A stretch of DNA of 64,000 nt. Origin: Zantedeschia hybrid cultivar. Lineage: Eukaryota > Streptophyta > Magnoliopsida > Alismatales > Araceae. The notes beneath the pieces are model-generated. The model was given only the letters and a program-made list of their open reading frames with translations. It was not told the origin of the DNA and searched no databases. Below, in pieces: positions 35,001-50,000 of the stretch. The DNA is taken from contig JARZZO010000011.1 in the NCBI GenBank assembly GCA_030544215.1, forward strand, positions 8,418,001 to 8,482,000. Direction: 5' to 3'. Both the position numbers and the translations under genes were made by a program. How positions within the stretch are numbered: position 1 is the stretch's first letter; each line of letters begins with the position of its first letter.

Positions 35001-38000
35001 TTATGCCCCAGTACGCACTAGTACTCTGTCATCCACCTTCTCTCTCCATCCCCTCCCTTAAACATCCCTCATTGAGCCAGTACTGGTAGGTTTCCTTTGG
35101 GATCACCATGGATGTAGTGGCCCGTGAAACTGGAGGTGAGTAGAGCAAAAGGACAATTCTTAGAAGTTGGAGGTTATTAATTTATCAAATGTCAAACTTA
35201 ACAAGGGTGTACATCAAAGTTTCTAGTTGCTTAAATAAATCATGTCTCATTCCGTGATTGGACAAAACATGGACCATTCATGTGACAACAAGTGGCATTG
35301 CGGACAATGTGTCACCCTTTAATTGTTCAAATGACATGGCAGAACGACTGGCCAAATGTAACATGTCGCTTTTTTATTGGTCTAGTGACATGTGAATGAG
35401 ACACATCAGCCTCTGATTGGTTGGTTGGCATTGCAGTATAGGACTACCTAAATGTGCCACATGTCACCATCAGCAGGTGAAATGGCACGATGATTGTGAT
35501 GCATGACACACAACTGAAAAGTTTGACAGCTGGGGCCCACACCCAGTACCTCTCCAAAATTGCCAACTTCAGCCCATTGGATTGGATTGGGTAACCTCCT
35601 CTCCGAAAAGTGGAAGAGCTCCAAGGGAGTGCATTCCAGATAGTGTGATGCTAACTATCCTTGGAGCACATTCCAGATAGAATGAGGCTAACTATCTCCT
35701 TAAGTTTGGTTCATGTGTTCAGTCATTCCTTCCCTTCCTTTTAGATTTTGGGTCTTGTAGGCCATGAGAAATTCTTGAACGACATGAATGAAAGGGGAAG
35801 GCTTTGCCAGTGCATCTTTCAGCTTGTCTGACCACAAGCTTGTGAAACTAGATGGTGTGCCTTCTTTACCGGTGTCCAAAGATGGTCTTTAGTGGGTGTA
35901 GTCTTGTGTTTGTGAAATTCTAGGACTGTTTAGGTGGAAGCCCTAAGCTGTTTGCCAACCCACTTGTCTTGTAGCTTGTGGTAAAGGTCTCCTAGCGGGG
36001 GTGGCAAGGAAGTCGCCCTCACACTGAGGAGAGTTGGTATTCAGTCTATGTGTCTCACTTGTCTTTGCTCATTTATGGTCATTTTCATAGGAGAAGTGTG
36101 TTATTTTGGTCTATCCTGGATGCAGAGGCGTCGGGTGTTCTTGAACCACTAGCATTGTGGTGGACTATAACTGCCTTGTGTTTGTGGTTATAAAGCCGCC
36201 GGATACTTTAGGAGACTGTTCTTTACTATTCTTAGGTGGAGGGACACTACGCACTAGTGACCCCTTTTTCTTGGGTCCCTTAGGTATGGTATTAAGAATC
36301 AGATTGTAAAACTGGATCAGCTTTAGCCAGTTCAGATTCCAGTAATGGTTCCAAGGCCGGTATTGGGCAATTCTAGCCATTTTCTCCCCAATTGGAGCTA
36401 GACTGGTTTTGGCGATCCTGATCAGCTTCGGCGGTTTTTTGTACCATCCCTTAGCCTTGGGTCAAAGAACCTAGAGTTACCTTTTTCGGGGAGTCATGGT
36501 CAGGCCTTGGGCTCCCCTTTTTTTTGGGGAGGGGGAAGGGATCAAAGCCGAAGTCCTAGTTGATATTACTGACAAGGAGGACAGTGAGTGTTAGTGGTGG
36601 CCTAGTTAGTCCTTCTCAGTTGTGTGACTTGTGTCATTTAAGGTTTGTGGTTCTCTGTTGGGAGTGGGCTGCAGAGGCCTTCGGACTTACTAAACGTTCT
36701 AAGTGGCTAGCACAGAAGGTGATCCAATCACTTCATTTGGATGTGCCTATTACTGAGTTATGAGACTGTGTATGGGAAACTGAGTAGTGGAGTCCAATTC
36801 TGTCATCCCCATGCCTCTTATGTTCCTCCTCATGCCCATCACTAATTTGAGGTTTCTATGGCTCATGCGGTGTATCTACTTTGCTTCCTTCCTTCTTGTG
36901 GTGGGCCCTTTGTTGCATATGTTAGGGTTCCTTACTGCTACGTGTCTATCTAGCTAGAGGCTACAATTCAGTGTTTTACTTTTATTGCACAGTTGTCTAT
37001 CTCTATCTTGCAACCTTCCTTGGAGTTGCCTAGCAGAACTCTCTATGGGTTTGGAACTCACTGCCACTCCTCTGTGCCGTGTGAGTGGCAGCTGTGGAGC
37101 TCAGACAGCCAGGGATCCCAGGTGTATACAAGGACAAGTCATAGTGCCTGTCTTTCGTCATGACGTGATGACAATGTAGATGGCTGTGTGCTTTAAACAA
37201 TAGCTGAGGCTTCCATCCCTCTCTAGCTGATGTTCAGTTGCAATCTTTTTCTTGCCCTGCACTTTTGCAGTGAGCTCATTTATTTTATGTATGTTCCTTG
37301 TCATTTGTTCTGCCAACCTATCTCTTGTTCACCCAAACCGAGGAGACTCCTGAGAGTGATGCCGTCCCACTCAATACTTGACTGACAAGACCAAGGCCAT
37401 AATTGCAGAACATTACAGTAGACTTCACATCAGCTGTGTAAGGCTTCTTTCTCTTCTACCATGAACATGTCAAGGATGATTGCCAGCCCCGCAGAACCGA
37501 TGGCTGACTCATCTTCCACAGTGGGAGGGGAGGAAACATATTCTTCCCCCAGCATCCCCTACATCTATCACCCATCCTCCCTTGGATTAGATCAACGACA
37601 GTAGCTGCATGGAGAACACTAGCAAAGAGCGGTGCCAACACAGCATGAGGCATGCACGGGGTTGACATTGTGGCATGCCTGATGCTGCTGTAGCACCAGC
37701 GCAGAAGGTGACACTGTTGCATGCCAACGCTGCTATGGAACCAGTGAGCAGTGAGCACAAGGCAACACTGTGCCGTGCCCGATCCTACTGCAGCGTTGTT
37801 GCATGTATAGGTCATCAGCTAAAGCACCAGCCCCTGAGGCTGCAACCTTGCCATGGTTGCTCCACCAATGTCACCACTGCATGTCTGCCTCTCTCTCTCT
37901 CTCTTTCATCCTTTTCCATCGTGACAACTCTGAAACTGTCTTCGCCTTTCCTGGACACTAGGGGACGGCATCACATTCGTGCAACCACCTCGCTGGGATC

Positions 38001-41000
38001 TCCTTGTCCGTGCTCGCTTCGACATCATTTCAGCTCTTGATCACTGATCATCTGACATCAGCAAGGCAATTTCCATCCTTCTTTGGTGATTACCAGATTG
38101 AGAAGAACTCTATTCTGACACAAGCCTCACAGCAGTGAACTGAATGCATCTGCTGATGAATACTTGGAATCTTTCAAGTTCTCCCATGGCAGTGGATTAG
38201 AACATGAGCAGGTTCCCCTGAACAAGAACCCATTGATGACCGCAGATTGTGATCACCAATGGTGCTGAACTTGTGCACAGTTTTTAAAATTTGAGTTACA
38301 CCTTTTAAAACAAAAAATTGAGTTACAATTTTCTAGAGACAAACAGTATTAAAAGATGCAAACAGAGTATAAGGCATAGAAAGATTGCAAAAGCTTCTTG
38401 ATTTTTTTTGCACAAATGGACTCAGAAAAGAGGAATTTCTTGGCTGCCCACAGTGTAGGATAAGCCTTTCAATAATACAGTAACAAGTGAGAGTCTGAGA
38501 CTAGAATCAGCAACCAAGCACTAAAAAGCTACCTCTGTGGGGACATTTAAAGGTTTTCTGGAAATGTCATCTAGAGAAAGGCTGGGAACACATCTCAAAG
38601 CTTCCGGTGGATCTGGGGTTTCCTGCTTTAAACGAAGTTCCTGAGTAGCCTGTGCTAGTTCAGCAAGATCCTCCTGTGTCATACTTGCTTTAACCTTATC
38701 AAGGATCTGCCTTTCAGCTGCTTCATCATGAGATGCTTTCTCTGGATCAGGCTGAGAATAAATTTTCTGATGAGCATATAATTGAGTAGCATCAAATTAC
38801 GCAAGATTAACTCTTGAATTCAGTATGAATGTACCTGCAGTTCAACTGTCACACGATGAGGGTTATTCAAGATGAATTTTTCTATCAATGGACAGAAGAC
38901 AGCTTTAGAGCCTTCTGCAGCAATCCTGGCCTTCAGAGATTGTAACGGCTTTTCATATTTTAATGGTTCAAATGGGTCCTTATCATATATCCACTTGCCC
39001 TGCAAACAACAGTCTATAAAATAAGATGATGAACACAGAAATAGGATAATACTTTGATTTATAATGTATAACAAGGATGTAGTGTATTCCGTACAATGGA
39101 ACGAAGCATCAGAGATAGGCCTCGAGGAAATGACCCTGTATTATTCTCCCTAAGTGAAAACTCGATAGTGTTCATCGATGCTTCAACAGCTTCAAGATCA
39201 AAACCTTCACCTGCTAAATTTCTGAGAGTGTTCATTATCAACTCCTCTACTTTTTTAATATCATCCTCAGATACACCTTTTAGCCCAATGCTGAACTGAG
39301 GTTGGAGTAGTTCATCTTCCACTCCACCACCAACAATAGCATCTCCTAACCTACTTTCTAGGAGGATCCTTCTAAGTGGAGAAGCAGGTGTTCCCAATAA
39401 AAGGTGATCCAGAAACCCAAGGGTTAGCTCAGTTTCCAAGTCTAATGACTGATCTGATAGTAACCAGTTTAGACAGACCATGTGTTTCTTTTGATTATCA
39501 TCACATTCACCAGAAGGATATTTCTCAATTATCCTAACTGGTTCCAAAAAGAGTTTTTGAGGTTGAACCTTTGATTCATTAGGTACAGGGCTCTCATCGA
39601 ACTGATCAAGATATGCTGCATGCAATAAAAACATTTTGGTCGTTACTGACTATAAACCAGAAACAGTAGGAGTACATGATAATAAGTGAGATCTCCGCAA
39701 TATCTGAAATTACTACTGTCAAAATTCTAACCACATGGATTAGGTTGATCTCTGACTATGCAACAGAAACAAATCTGGAAATGCAATGTATTTACTAAAC
39801 ACCTCTGTGCTGCTTCAATAAATGAACCACATAAAATGAGAATAAAAGAACACAGGTTGAAGAAATTATGATGCAATTAGAATTTAATTTAGAAAGGCAT
39901 TCCACAAAACCTGCTTCCTGTTACATAGACATTAATGAAGCAAGCTGACAAAACACTTTAGAAATATTGTCCTTAACAGGAAGAAATCATATAGAACAAG
40001 GTATGTGAGGGGAAAAAAGTGAGTCATAGCAAAAGATGATAACATGCAAAAAATTCCCAAAAGGGGAAAAACAAAAGAAATACTAAAAACAAGAACGACT
40101 GTACATAAATGACTCCAAAAGTGCAATCCATTGGAATACCACTAGATGGATGAGGTTATCTTCTCTTCAACACAGATGGCACCACAAATCTTATCAAATG
40201 AAAATAAGGGATATACAAGGATAAAGATAATATGCCCACAAAAATCCCCACCCCCCACCCCAAAAAAAAGGACAAAAATCAGACTAAGGTGGTGTGTCAT
40301 CCACTAGCCCCCCCCAGTAAGGCAAAAATTGAAGAGTTAACAAAAAGCTTTAGCCCATTCCATCACTCTATCACGTGAGGTTTTATGTTGTTTTGATTTT
40401 CAGTTGATCACCTATGTACCATATACCTAACAACTCCTTACAGAAATTGGCCTCCATGGAAATAACACAACTCGGCACTTGAGAATCATTTCAGATACAG
40501 CATTTGCAATCATAACATGTTTTCATTAAGCAAAGTGTGTGTTTGGACCTAACCAAGATCTCTCCTATCGGATTTTATTAATCCTATGTTTTGTCTTTTT
40601 GTTTTATTTGGAGAAATATAGGTCGGTTTTATGTATTTTATTTCTTGGACTATGAGAGCTTGGAATTAGCCCTCAAGGAATCCGGGACTTCAGATCAGGT
40701 GAAGATCCGAGTATATGACCTATCTCCACTGACCTCGGTCAGTGTCAATTACGTCGAACAACCGCACAACAACCCTTGATTAACCGTCCGTTGATGCCCT
40801 TGTAACATGCAACAGTACTACTACAGGCAGCACATGCGTATGAAGATATGTTTTAGGTTAAGCTCTTGGCCTCACCCAAGTTTAGGATGGGTTTATAATT
40901 GATTGGGAGACTTTTTAAAAGGTTTTGGATTGACTCCGAGTTATCTGGATTGATTCCAAGTATTTTAGACTCATAAGGGTACTTTTGTAATTATGCCAAG

Positions 41001-44000
41001 TTGGAGGGTATAGGGGGATTATGGTTATTTTAGTGTGTGAGGAGTTTTAATGATGTAGGAAGGTTTCAAAACCTTAGGAGGTATTTTAGAGTTATTTTAA
41101 GTGTATTTGAGTTGCTAGGGTATTTTTGTAATTTTACTCCGAATTGGATTTCTAGACTTAAAGTCTATTTTTGGGTATTTTTGTACTTATGTTGCATCAG
41201 GGTCACTATGGTCATTTTAAGTTTTTTTAGCATTTTAAGGAAACTTGAAAACCCTTAGGATGTATTTTAGGATCATTTTAAACATATTTAAGTTATAGGG
41301 GTATTTTGGTAATTTTACCTTAAACCGGGTTTATTAGACTAAGAGTCTATTTTTATATTTTTCCGAGATTTTTACTTATTTTTATCATATTGAGGGTATT
41401 TTGGTAATTTTACCCATCTTATTAGGGTTTGGACGATATTTTGGGCATAGGAGAGGCTTTGATATTTTTTAAGAATTTTATGTGATTTTTACAAATTTTT
41501 ACCATGGGTGAGGGTATTTTTGTAATTTCTATTAAGTTATAGAGGCATTTTGGTCATATCGGGAATTTTATATGCTTTCAGATTTGGTTCTCTGTTTTTA
41601 CTGAGTTTTACTATTTTTTATTAATTTTACTGTTTTTTATTAATTAATTGGATATATGAAGGATATTTAAGTCATGTTTTTAGATTTATGTAATTTTCAG
41701 ATTTGGTTTCTGATTTTTTACTAAGTTTTAGTGATATTTACTGAAATTTTCTGATTTTATATTGATTTTACTGATTTTAAATAATTTCCATATATTTTAT
41801 TAATTAATTAAGCATGAGGGGTATTTAAGTCATTTTTTAACTTAAGTATATTATTTTATATCTCAATGTTTCATTATTGAGTTTTGATTATGAGTCTAGG
41901 TTTAGTTAAATGTGGGGTGAGGCCAAAGATATTTTAGAGTATTTAATTATGTACTTATGTATTTTAATTAGTTATTAAACTAATTAATTAATCAATTATA
42001 TATGTGAAAATATAATAACATAATGTTACTTAAGTAATAGGTTTATGAACATACATACACACATATGCTCATTCATCATTTCGGCATAATCCCGTCTTAT
42101 AGAATGGTAATTTTACAACATAAATTCGGTAGATCTTCCCCTTAGGAAAAAAACCTTAGGCAGAGAGCCCTCCGAGACGAAAAATCTTCTCCAAACGCAG
42201 CAAACCCGGACAAGAGCACCGGATTTGGTCTTCAAATGGGCAGAGTTTCCCCTAGTAATTTTTGGGCCAAGGAGGCATAGAGTTATTCTTACCCTTTGGG
42301 GGTATTTATAGGTCATGGGGGCCTTAACCGGTGGGGGGTGCCACCGGTTGGATTGGAGGTGGGGGTACCCACCATGGTTTTTTTTTTGGAGAGAATAGAG
42401 AGGAGAGAGAGGGAGTGGGAGGGCCTGGTGGGCACCTCCAAAGGGTCCAACTACTGGAAAGAACAGCAGGAGCAATGGATCAGCCCAGGCAGAAAACTTT
42501 AACAAGCTTTTCTTAAAGTCTTCTCCTTATCTGATATGCATATAAAGTATTAACTAACAGATCTCAAAGTGCTGTGGTCTCCAGATCTGAGACAATAACT
42601 AAGCTGTATATGAACAGAAATGATGACTAACTGTACGGATTCAGAATATGGCCCCTCAACAGGACAAATGGATCAGTTTAAAACTGATGATTTTAACTAG
42701 CTTGAATAATTGATTTTTCTCATGCCCATCTGCAACAGAAATTTTACGGTTCATGAAATGATGGGCATTCAGCCTTGAGAATAACCAAGAAATACATAAC
42801 ACAAGATGATGATGATGATGATGCCAATACATAATCCCATAAAGTGATTGCTTGAAATGCAACGTAACGATAGCATGAAAATTTTTCATGCTAAATCCAG
42901 TTACATGAAACATGAGTTCTCTTTTTGTGTAATATCTGATTGTCGTTAGAGAAACGCAAATGAAGGGCGTGCCTGGAGCAACGGTTAAGCTGCCCCGTTT
43001 GTGATCTGGAGATCACGGGTTCGAACCAAAGAAATAGCCTCTCTACGTAGTAGGGGTAAGGCTGCGTACATCAACCCTTCCCCAGACCCCACAAATGGTG
43101 GGAGCCTCGTGCATTGGGTATGCCCCTTAGTTAGAGAAACTCAAATAAATTTCAAATGATTCTGCTTATATGTTAAAGTCCTTAAGTTTTATGTCTGAAT
43201 AGAGTTCATAAGAAATATTGAATGATGTCAAGTTTAATACTGCAATTTATTGAGACTCGGTGTCTCCCTTGAAATCATTGTTGTTAACAACATTAGAGTA
43301 CGATAATATGTTCAGCAAAATAAACATATAATGAGGCTAAATAGGACAAAACAATAATGAAGACAATGACAAGGACCAATAAAGCAGGTACCTGAAACAA
43401 AACAAATATTCACTGCAAAGATAACTTCAAAGAACACCTGATTTTCTTTTCTACTACATCAATGGAAGAAACCACAGAAACAGAAAAGCAGAAATCTCCA
43501 GACACAAGAAAATCCATCAACTGAGGGACCCAGGAAGTACCACTTAAAATTCGTAAACGTTCATTTGGATCATCATCTCCATAGAACCATATTCTGGCAT
43601 TGCTGGGATGGTAATATTTGCAATGGAAATCCTGTAAAAAAAATGAGCAAAAGACACAAAAAGGTCAAACTGAAATATGTTAGATAAAGTTTAAATATAG
43701 AAGCTTCTTTCATTTGAGAACTGGACACATTCACCTAAGTTTTTTAATATTGAAAATTGTCCTTAAAAATGCATATATTGCAGGTTTAACTTGAGGACAC
43801 TGGCAAAACAGGTGCATAATTACTCATTATTCTTGAAATTTATAGTATAGTGTTTGTGCACCTTTTTTTTTTGGAGAAAGTGGATGTGTAGCAGTTCACT
43901 TTGGAAAATGAAATATACAAGCACATACCGATGAACTATCCAAACTATCAATTCCACTCAACCAAAAAGTATACATTCAAAAGCATGCAGTAAATAGCAT

Positions 44001-47000
44001 GCAGTAAAACTGAGTGAAAGGTAATTGCATAAGATCGAAAATCAGCTGCCACACATCCACTGAAAAAGAGCATGCAGTAAATAGGTGATCAATAGTCTCA
44101 TCCTCCAGCCCACACAAACACAATGTAGGCAAGTCATTTAGATATTGTACCAGCCTATCACAATGAGTCTCTGGATGAAAGCCCTCCAAATAAATAGTTG
44201 CACCTTGGAAGGACTTTTGACTATCCATATTGAAGAGAAATAAGATATCTAGCTCCCCCTTCCATGATAATAGAATATGCCGATTTAACCGAGTGTCTCC
44301 CTTCCCTATCCCACCTCCACCTCCATTGGTCTTTTGAGGAAGGATCCACCGGATACTCCTGCAGCCAACAGAACAAAGCAACCAACTCCCCCATTTCTTC
44401 CTCCATCAAATCTCTCCTGAATACCAGGGACCAGCACTTCTGAGATATGTTCACATCCATCATTCGTGAAACAAAAGCCGATTGCTGGGTTGAAATACCA
44501 AACAATCTAGGGAAGATCTGACGAAGAGGTTGTGTAAGTGCACCATGTGTCCTCCCAGAACAATGTCCTCCTGCCATCGCCAATAAGTATGTGACCCTGC
44601 CATAAAGACATCCATACTAGCCAGAATTCTTCTCCAGACTGAAGAGACATTATATGCAGTTGCCACCTACATGTCCCACCGTCTCGCGTGTACATAATAT
44701 TTTTGTGAAATCACCTCCCTCCACATACCCTCATGTGAATTGACTAGTTTCCATAGCCATTTTGACAGCAAAGCCAGATTGAATAGGTCCAAGTTTATCA
44801 TACCCAAACCTCCATTGTCTTTGGGTCTGCAAACCCTCACCCATTTGACATGAAATCCTCCCTTCTTAGGATCTCCCGCCCCATACTAGAAGAACCTGGC
44901 CCAAATATAGTCCTTTTTTTTTTCACCACACCAGCGGGGATCCTGAAAATAGACAGATAGTAGGTAGGAAGACTATCTAGCATTGATGTACACAAAGTCA
45001 ACCTACCTCCATAAGAAAGAAGTCTCCCCTTCCATCCAGCTAGGTGGCCCTCGAATATCTGGACCACCTTCTCTAGTCTCTGCAACAAAGAGCTCCTAGT
45101 GCAAGAGGCATTCCCAAGTAGGCTAAAGGGAATTATCCCCTCTCCCATCCCAAAATGAGTACAGCCCTCCTCATCTCCCTGTCTTCCACATTGAAGGATT
45201 CTAAAGCTAAAGAGATTGAAAGTTTCAAAGTATAATAATAGAAATGGTGTAGCTATTATCATAGATACTCTTAACTCAACCAAGCCTTAATCCCAAATAA
45301 TTGGGGTCGGCTATATGGATTCTCTATCTCCAATCTAAACAATTTTGCGCTACCTCTTCTTAAAGGTTTAAAGTCTCCAAATCATATCGTACTACCCTCT
45401 TCCAAGTTAATCTAGGTCTACCCCTTCATTTCTTCCCCTCCTCTATCCTAATATGTTCCACTTTTCTAATTGGAGCCTCCCTAGGTCTACGCCTAACATG
45501 CCCAAACCATCTCAGTCTCTGTTCTCTCAATTTGTCATCAATTGGTACCACTGTCACTTTTTCTCTAATATACTCATTACAAATTTTATCTGGCCTAGTA
45601 TGTCCGCACATCCACCTTAACATTCTCATCTCGGCAACACTCATCTTGGAGACATGTTGCCCAACACTCGCTACCATATAACATTGCAGGTCTTATCGTC
45701 GTACGGTAGAATTTTCCTTTCAGCTTCGTTGGAATCTTGCAGTCACACAAAACTCTCGTGGCAAGTCCCCACTTCACCCATCCTGCTTTAATCATATGGC
45801 TAACATCCTCATCGCACCCTCCGTCTTCTTGGAGGATCGAGCCAAGATATTTGAAATGGGTGTTGTGGGATATTGTCATCCCATCCAAATTAACTCCCAC
45901 CTTTTCGCCCATCCGACCTTCACCAAACTTACAAAAAAAAATTATGTCATAGTTCTACTTAACTTGAAATCCTTAGACTCTAAGGTGCTTCTCCAAAGCT
46001 CCAGTTTTCTATTAACTCCCTCTTGCATCTCATATATCAACACAATATCATCCGCAAACATCATACACCACAGAATGTCCTCTTGTATATCCTTTGTTAA
46101 ATCATCTATAACTAATGCAAAAAGATAAGGACTTACTGTTGATCCTTGATACACTTCAAAGGAAATAGAAAAATCTCTTGTTTCCCCTCTCATGATGCGA
46201 ACACTAGTAGTTGTTCTATTATACATGTCTTTTAATACTTGTATGTACCTAGTAGATACTCTATTGCGCTCCAACAGCCACCACAAGACATCTCTTGGAA
46301 ATCTATCATAGGCCTGCTTCAAATCAAAATGAACACCATATGTAAATATTTATTTATATCTCTATATTTCTCTATCAAGTTCCTAATGAGAAAGATAACT
46401 TCCATAGTTGATCGACCCGGCATAAAATCAAATTGGTTGGCTGAGATAGTTGTGTCACAACGTAAACGATGTTCCACAACTCTCTCCCACAATTTCATAG
46501 AATTTAGGAGGGAGGGAGATAGACTCATGCTAGTTAAACTTGTAGTAGGTTAAATATAATTGGCAGCTATGCACCTCAAGTAGGGCTAGAAGAGAGTGTT
46601 AACAAAGACTTTTAGGAGAATTTTGATAAGATAATCCAAGATTTCCCTAATGGTGATTAAATGGCCATGTAAGAAATGATAATAGCAGCTATGAGAGAGT
46701 CTATGGAGGCTTCGACTTTGGTGATAGAACTGGCATGGGTGATGCCATTCTTGACTTTGCTATGGCATATGAACCAATGAAAGTCAAATAGACTATTTTC
46801 TCAGTAAACGAAGTCGAAATCTAGATAAATTTTAAAGTTCCGAACTAATTCATTAGTTATACCTTAGATAATAAGAAAAATATGGCTTAAACAATTTATC
46901 TAAAGAAGAAAAATTATTAAAAAATAAATTCACATTAAATTTCATCAGTATCCCTCTGCACATCTATTAAACATAATTCAAATGTTAATCGTTTATTTAA

Positions 47001-50000
47001 GTAAATAAAAATTATTAAATTACAAGCATTTGTCAAAAGACAGTCAGTCAGATAGGATCAAATTGGATGTCCGTTTCCCATTTCCTCTCCGATTATTGAT
47101 CGGATGATTAAACGAATGTTCAGATGTCTTGGATGTTGTATTCAGATAAACATCCGACTAAATGGATGTGGATTCCGCTATTATCTGGATCCATTGACAG
47201 CCCTACCCTCCACTCCAATGCCACCAGAATCTGCTTTAAATGAAGTTCATTTTCCTACTATCATCCTTGGAGGATAGAATAAGGACCACATGAAGATGGA
47301 TAAGCTAAGGAGCACTACCAAGCACTACTCAGCATAGCACTAACCTGTCTTCAAATGGGGAAAAAAAGAGTCTTGCTTTCCAGCCAGCCAGCCTTTAATC
47401 TATCTACTGTATCCAGTCCCCCCTAAATCCCTAGCATGAATAGTGCCTGAAGTTTACTAAAATGATTCAATGTACTCTACATATTTCGTATAAACATTTC
47501 TCTACCAAGTCCTACAAGCATGGCACATGTTAATAATACACAAGATAAGCCTAAGCAGCAGTGGAGCCATCCATTAGTTGAACAGTACTTATAAAAGATT
47601 CAACCAAACATGCTCATGTCAGATCATATGCTAGAAGGAAATCAAGTCCCAAAGCAAAAACATACCTTGAATTCTTCAAAAGTCAATTGAGGAATGACCT
47701 TTGGATCGCCACCACTGTCAACACCATAAGTATTGTCTGGAAAGAGAGCCTAGAAGGAAGTAAAAATAAATAAGAAAATTGGAACCATGAACCTATTGAT
47801 GAAAAAGAAGAATAGCTCTACAGCACATTGGCTAATATAAAAAAATGACTTCAATCACTTTCCCTTGCCCACTCTATGGAAGTAAGCAGTGATCCAATCA
47901 CTTTCCTTTACCCATCCCTCCTTGCTCTTCAATTCCAACTGTTGAAAGGCCCATTGTAAAAGTCTCTAGTAGATTTGACTTTTCTTCCATACTTTGGGTT
48001 TTAAAAAATATTTGAAACTTTTTTGGCTCTTAAGATTTGACATATGGCAAGTCGTTTAGCACAATGTTGTCAAGGCAACCAACACGACCAAGGCGGTGAC
48101 CTACCGCCTTACCGCTTAGGCGACATGGCAAGGCGCCTGGGCGAAGCCTAGTTTATATAACCTAGTATGTTTCAAGAGGACTACTATCTACATTTTCCAC
48201 CATATTAAATTCTATTTTTATCTATATACAAGGGTAACAAACGAGCAATGGCATTCACAACATTCAACATATACCTATAATCTAGAAGGAAAATATAATA
48301 ATGGCAAATATTAACAAACATTAGCAAATGAATATGGAAAACGCCAATGAGAATCTAGCCTAAAATTTACTAGTTAAATGATCATGACATGTAAAGAAAG
48401 GAAGACAAATATAAGATATATCCAAGATTCCATTCTTTTCAATGACCGTGAGAGAGAGGAAACCTGCGATGCGCTAGCAGAAGAATCCCACAGAAAGTGA
48501 GAACCAAGTGGGAAGTGTGATCGTTGTTTCCTTCTTTTGACATAAAGAATGAGTGTTATAGAAATACCCATCAACCTTTTTACAATCACTAAAGCGAACC
48601 TAAGAAGGCGGGCCATTTCCAAAACAAAGTGGGGTGGGCGGTCCTCAAGCGGGCTGGGTTCCCCTAGGCGGCCCAGGCAAGCACCTTAATGGGGTGCTCG
48701 CCTAGGCTCCAGGTCACCTTGGGTGACATGGAACACCTTGTCGCCTAGGCGACGCCTTGAAAACAATGATTCAGAACTAAAATCTAATGTTTTGACCAAA
48801 ACAAAAATATAATTCTTTTCTTTCATGGAACCTTTTTTCTGTTTAGATGATTTTGATTTCTTTAGAAATTTTTATTGAATTCCAATGTAGAATACTCCTT
48901 ACTTACACTTAATAAATAATGTTTAAATGGTACTCAAGTACATAAGCTGTCAAAATAAATGTGGCCAGAAAAATGTTGCCAAATTGCTTAAATGGGCAGG
49001 AAAGTAAACCAGAAGAAAGTAGCAATTGTTCATTACATACTTTCATCCAGAAACCGAATTAAGTTAATGACCGTGAGTGTTGAAGCTTATATTCAGATCA
49101 ATAAGGCCTAGAAAGTAAACCATAAGAAAGCATTGGTTCTGCAATTTTAGAAGTGAACAATTTGCAGATAAGAATTTTGAGAGGGCAACAGAGAAAAACA
49201 GCACTTGACATAAATGGAACACCTCAGTTCTCACACATCACATCAACATTTAACCACAATGACGCAAGTGTTTATCGATATTTGCACGGGAATTCAGGGA
49301 AACTTGCCTGCTGAGTTACCCTGCCTAGTATGTTATCAGGTTGAGAATACACCCCTTTCATTTCATTGAAGACCACACCTGAAATTAAAATTCACTGAAA
49401 AGTTAATATAAAGGAATGGTCATTTGTTTGTTCGGTTTCTTCATGATAAGGAGGTTTTGACTTTGCACAAGAGAAATCTTATCATGGAATGGTAAAGACC
49501 AAGTTCAGATGAGAGATGAGACCTTTGAAGGATATTTCTTCAGAGGGATCATTAAGCTCATAATGCCAGCCCTCCTGCTGAAATGTCTGGAAGTCCTCAA
49601 CACATTTGGGAAAGAAAACAGCGTCAAGGTACACATCAACCAAGTTGTAGAAATCCTGGAGACAAATGAAAAAATAACAATCTTGAAACCGTACCAAAAA
49701 GGTAGGATACTAGGATGACACTAGAAGAACAACAGGAACAGAAACAATAATTCTGAAGTGTAACAACAGCCCAATACATACATTTACCTTTGCATTTGTA
49801 GAAGCAACTGGATAGCAAGTCCTATCGGGATAGGTAAATGCATTCAGGAAAGTATTCAAACTACCTTTCAATAACTCAACAAAGGGTTCCTTCAGAGGAT
49901 ACTTCCTTGAACCACATAACACACTATGTTCCAGTATGTGAGGTATGCCGGTGGAATCCTTCCTGCAAATGGCATAGTAAAAATAGTCAAAATAACTCAC

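Larger units (their letters stand above)
39616..43540 (-). other. PREP 3.9-kb intron
   Basis: It contains an AT-rich, internally repetitive block (about 40860-42000), an LTR-like promoter region (42110-42510) and a SINE (42965-43129). A short frame near 40620-40780 reads YDLSPLTSVSVNYVEQPH, which I do not recognise. Confidence 0.6.
43632..47665 (-). other. PREP 4.0-kb intron containing two LINE fragments
   Basis: An L1-type 3' fragment (43861-45250) abuts an RTE-type 3' fragment (45260-46545). The rest, 46550-47660, is AT-rich with no recognised feature. Confidence 0.7.

Noticed and set aside
40591..40779. 62-codon frame with YDLSPLTSVSVNYVEQPH
   Set aside because: It reads like coding sequence but matches nothing I know, and the flanks are repeat-like, so I do not call a gene.
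42965..43040. tRNA gene on the + strand
   Set aside because: The tRNA-like promoter boxes belong to an Au SINE with its diagnostic 3' part and flanking duplication.
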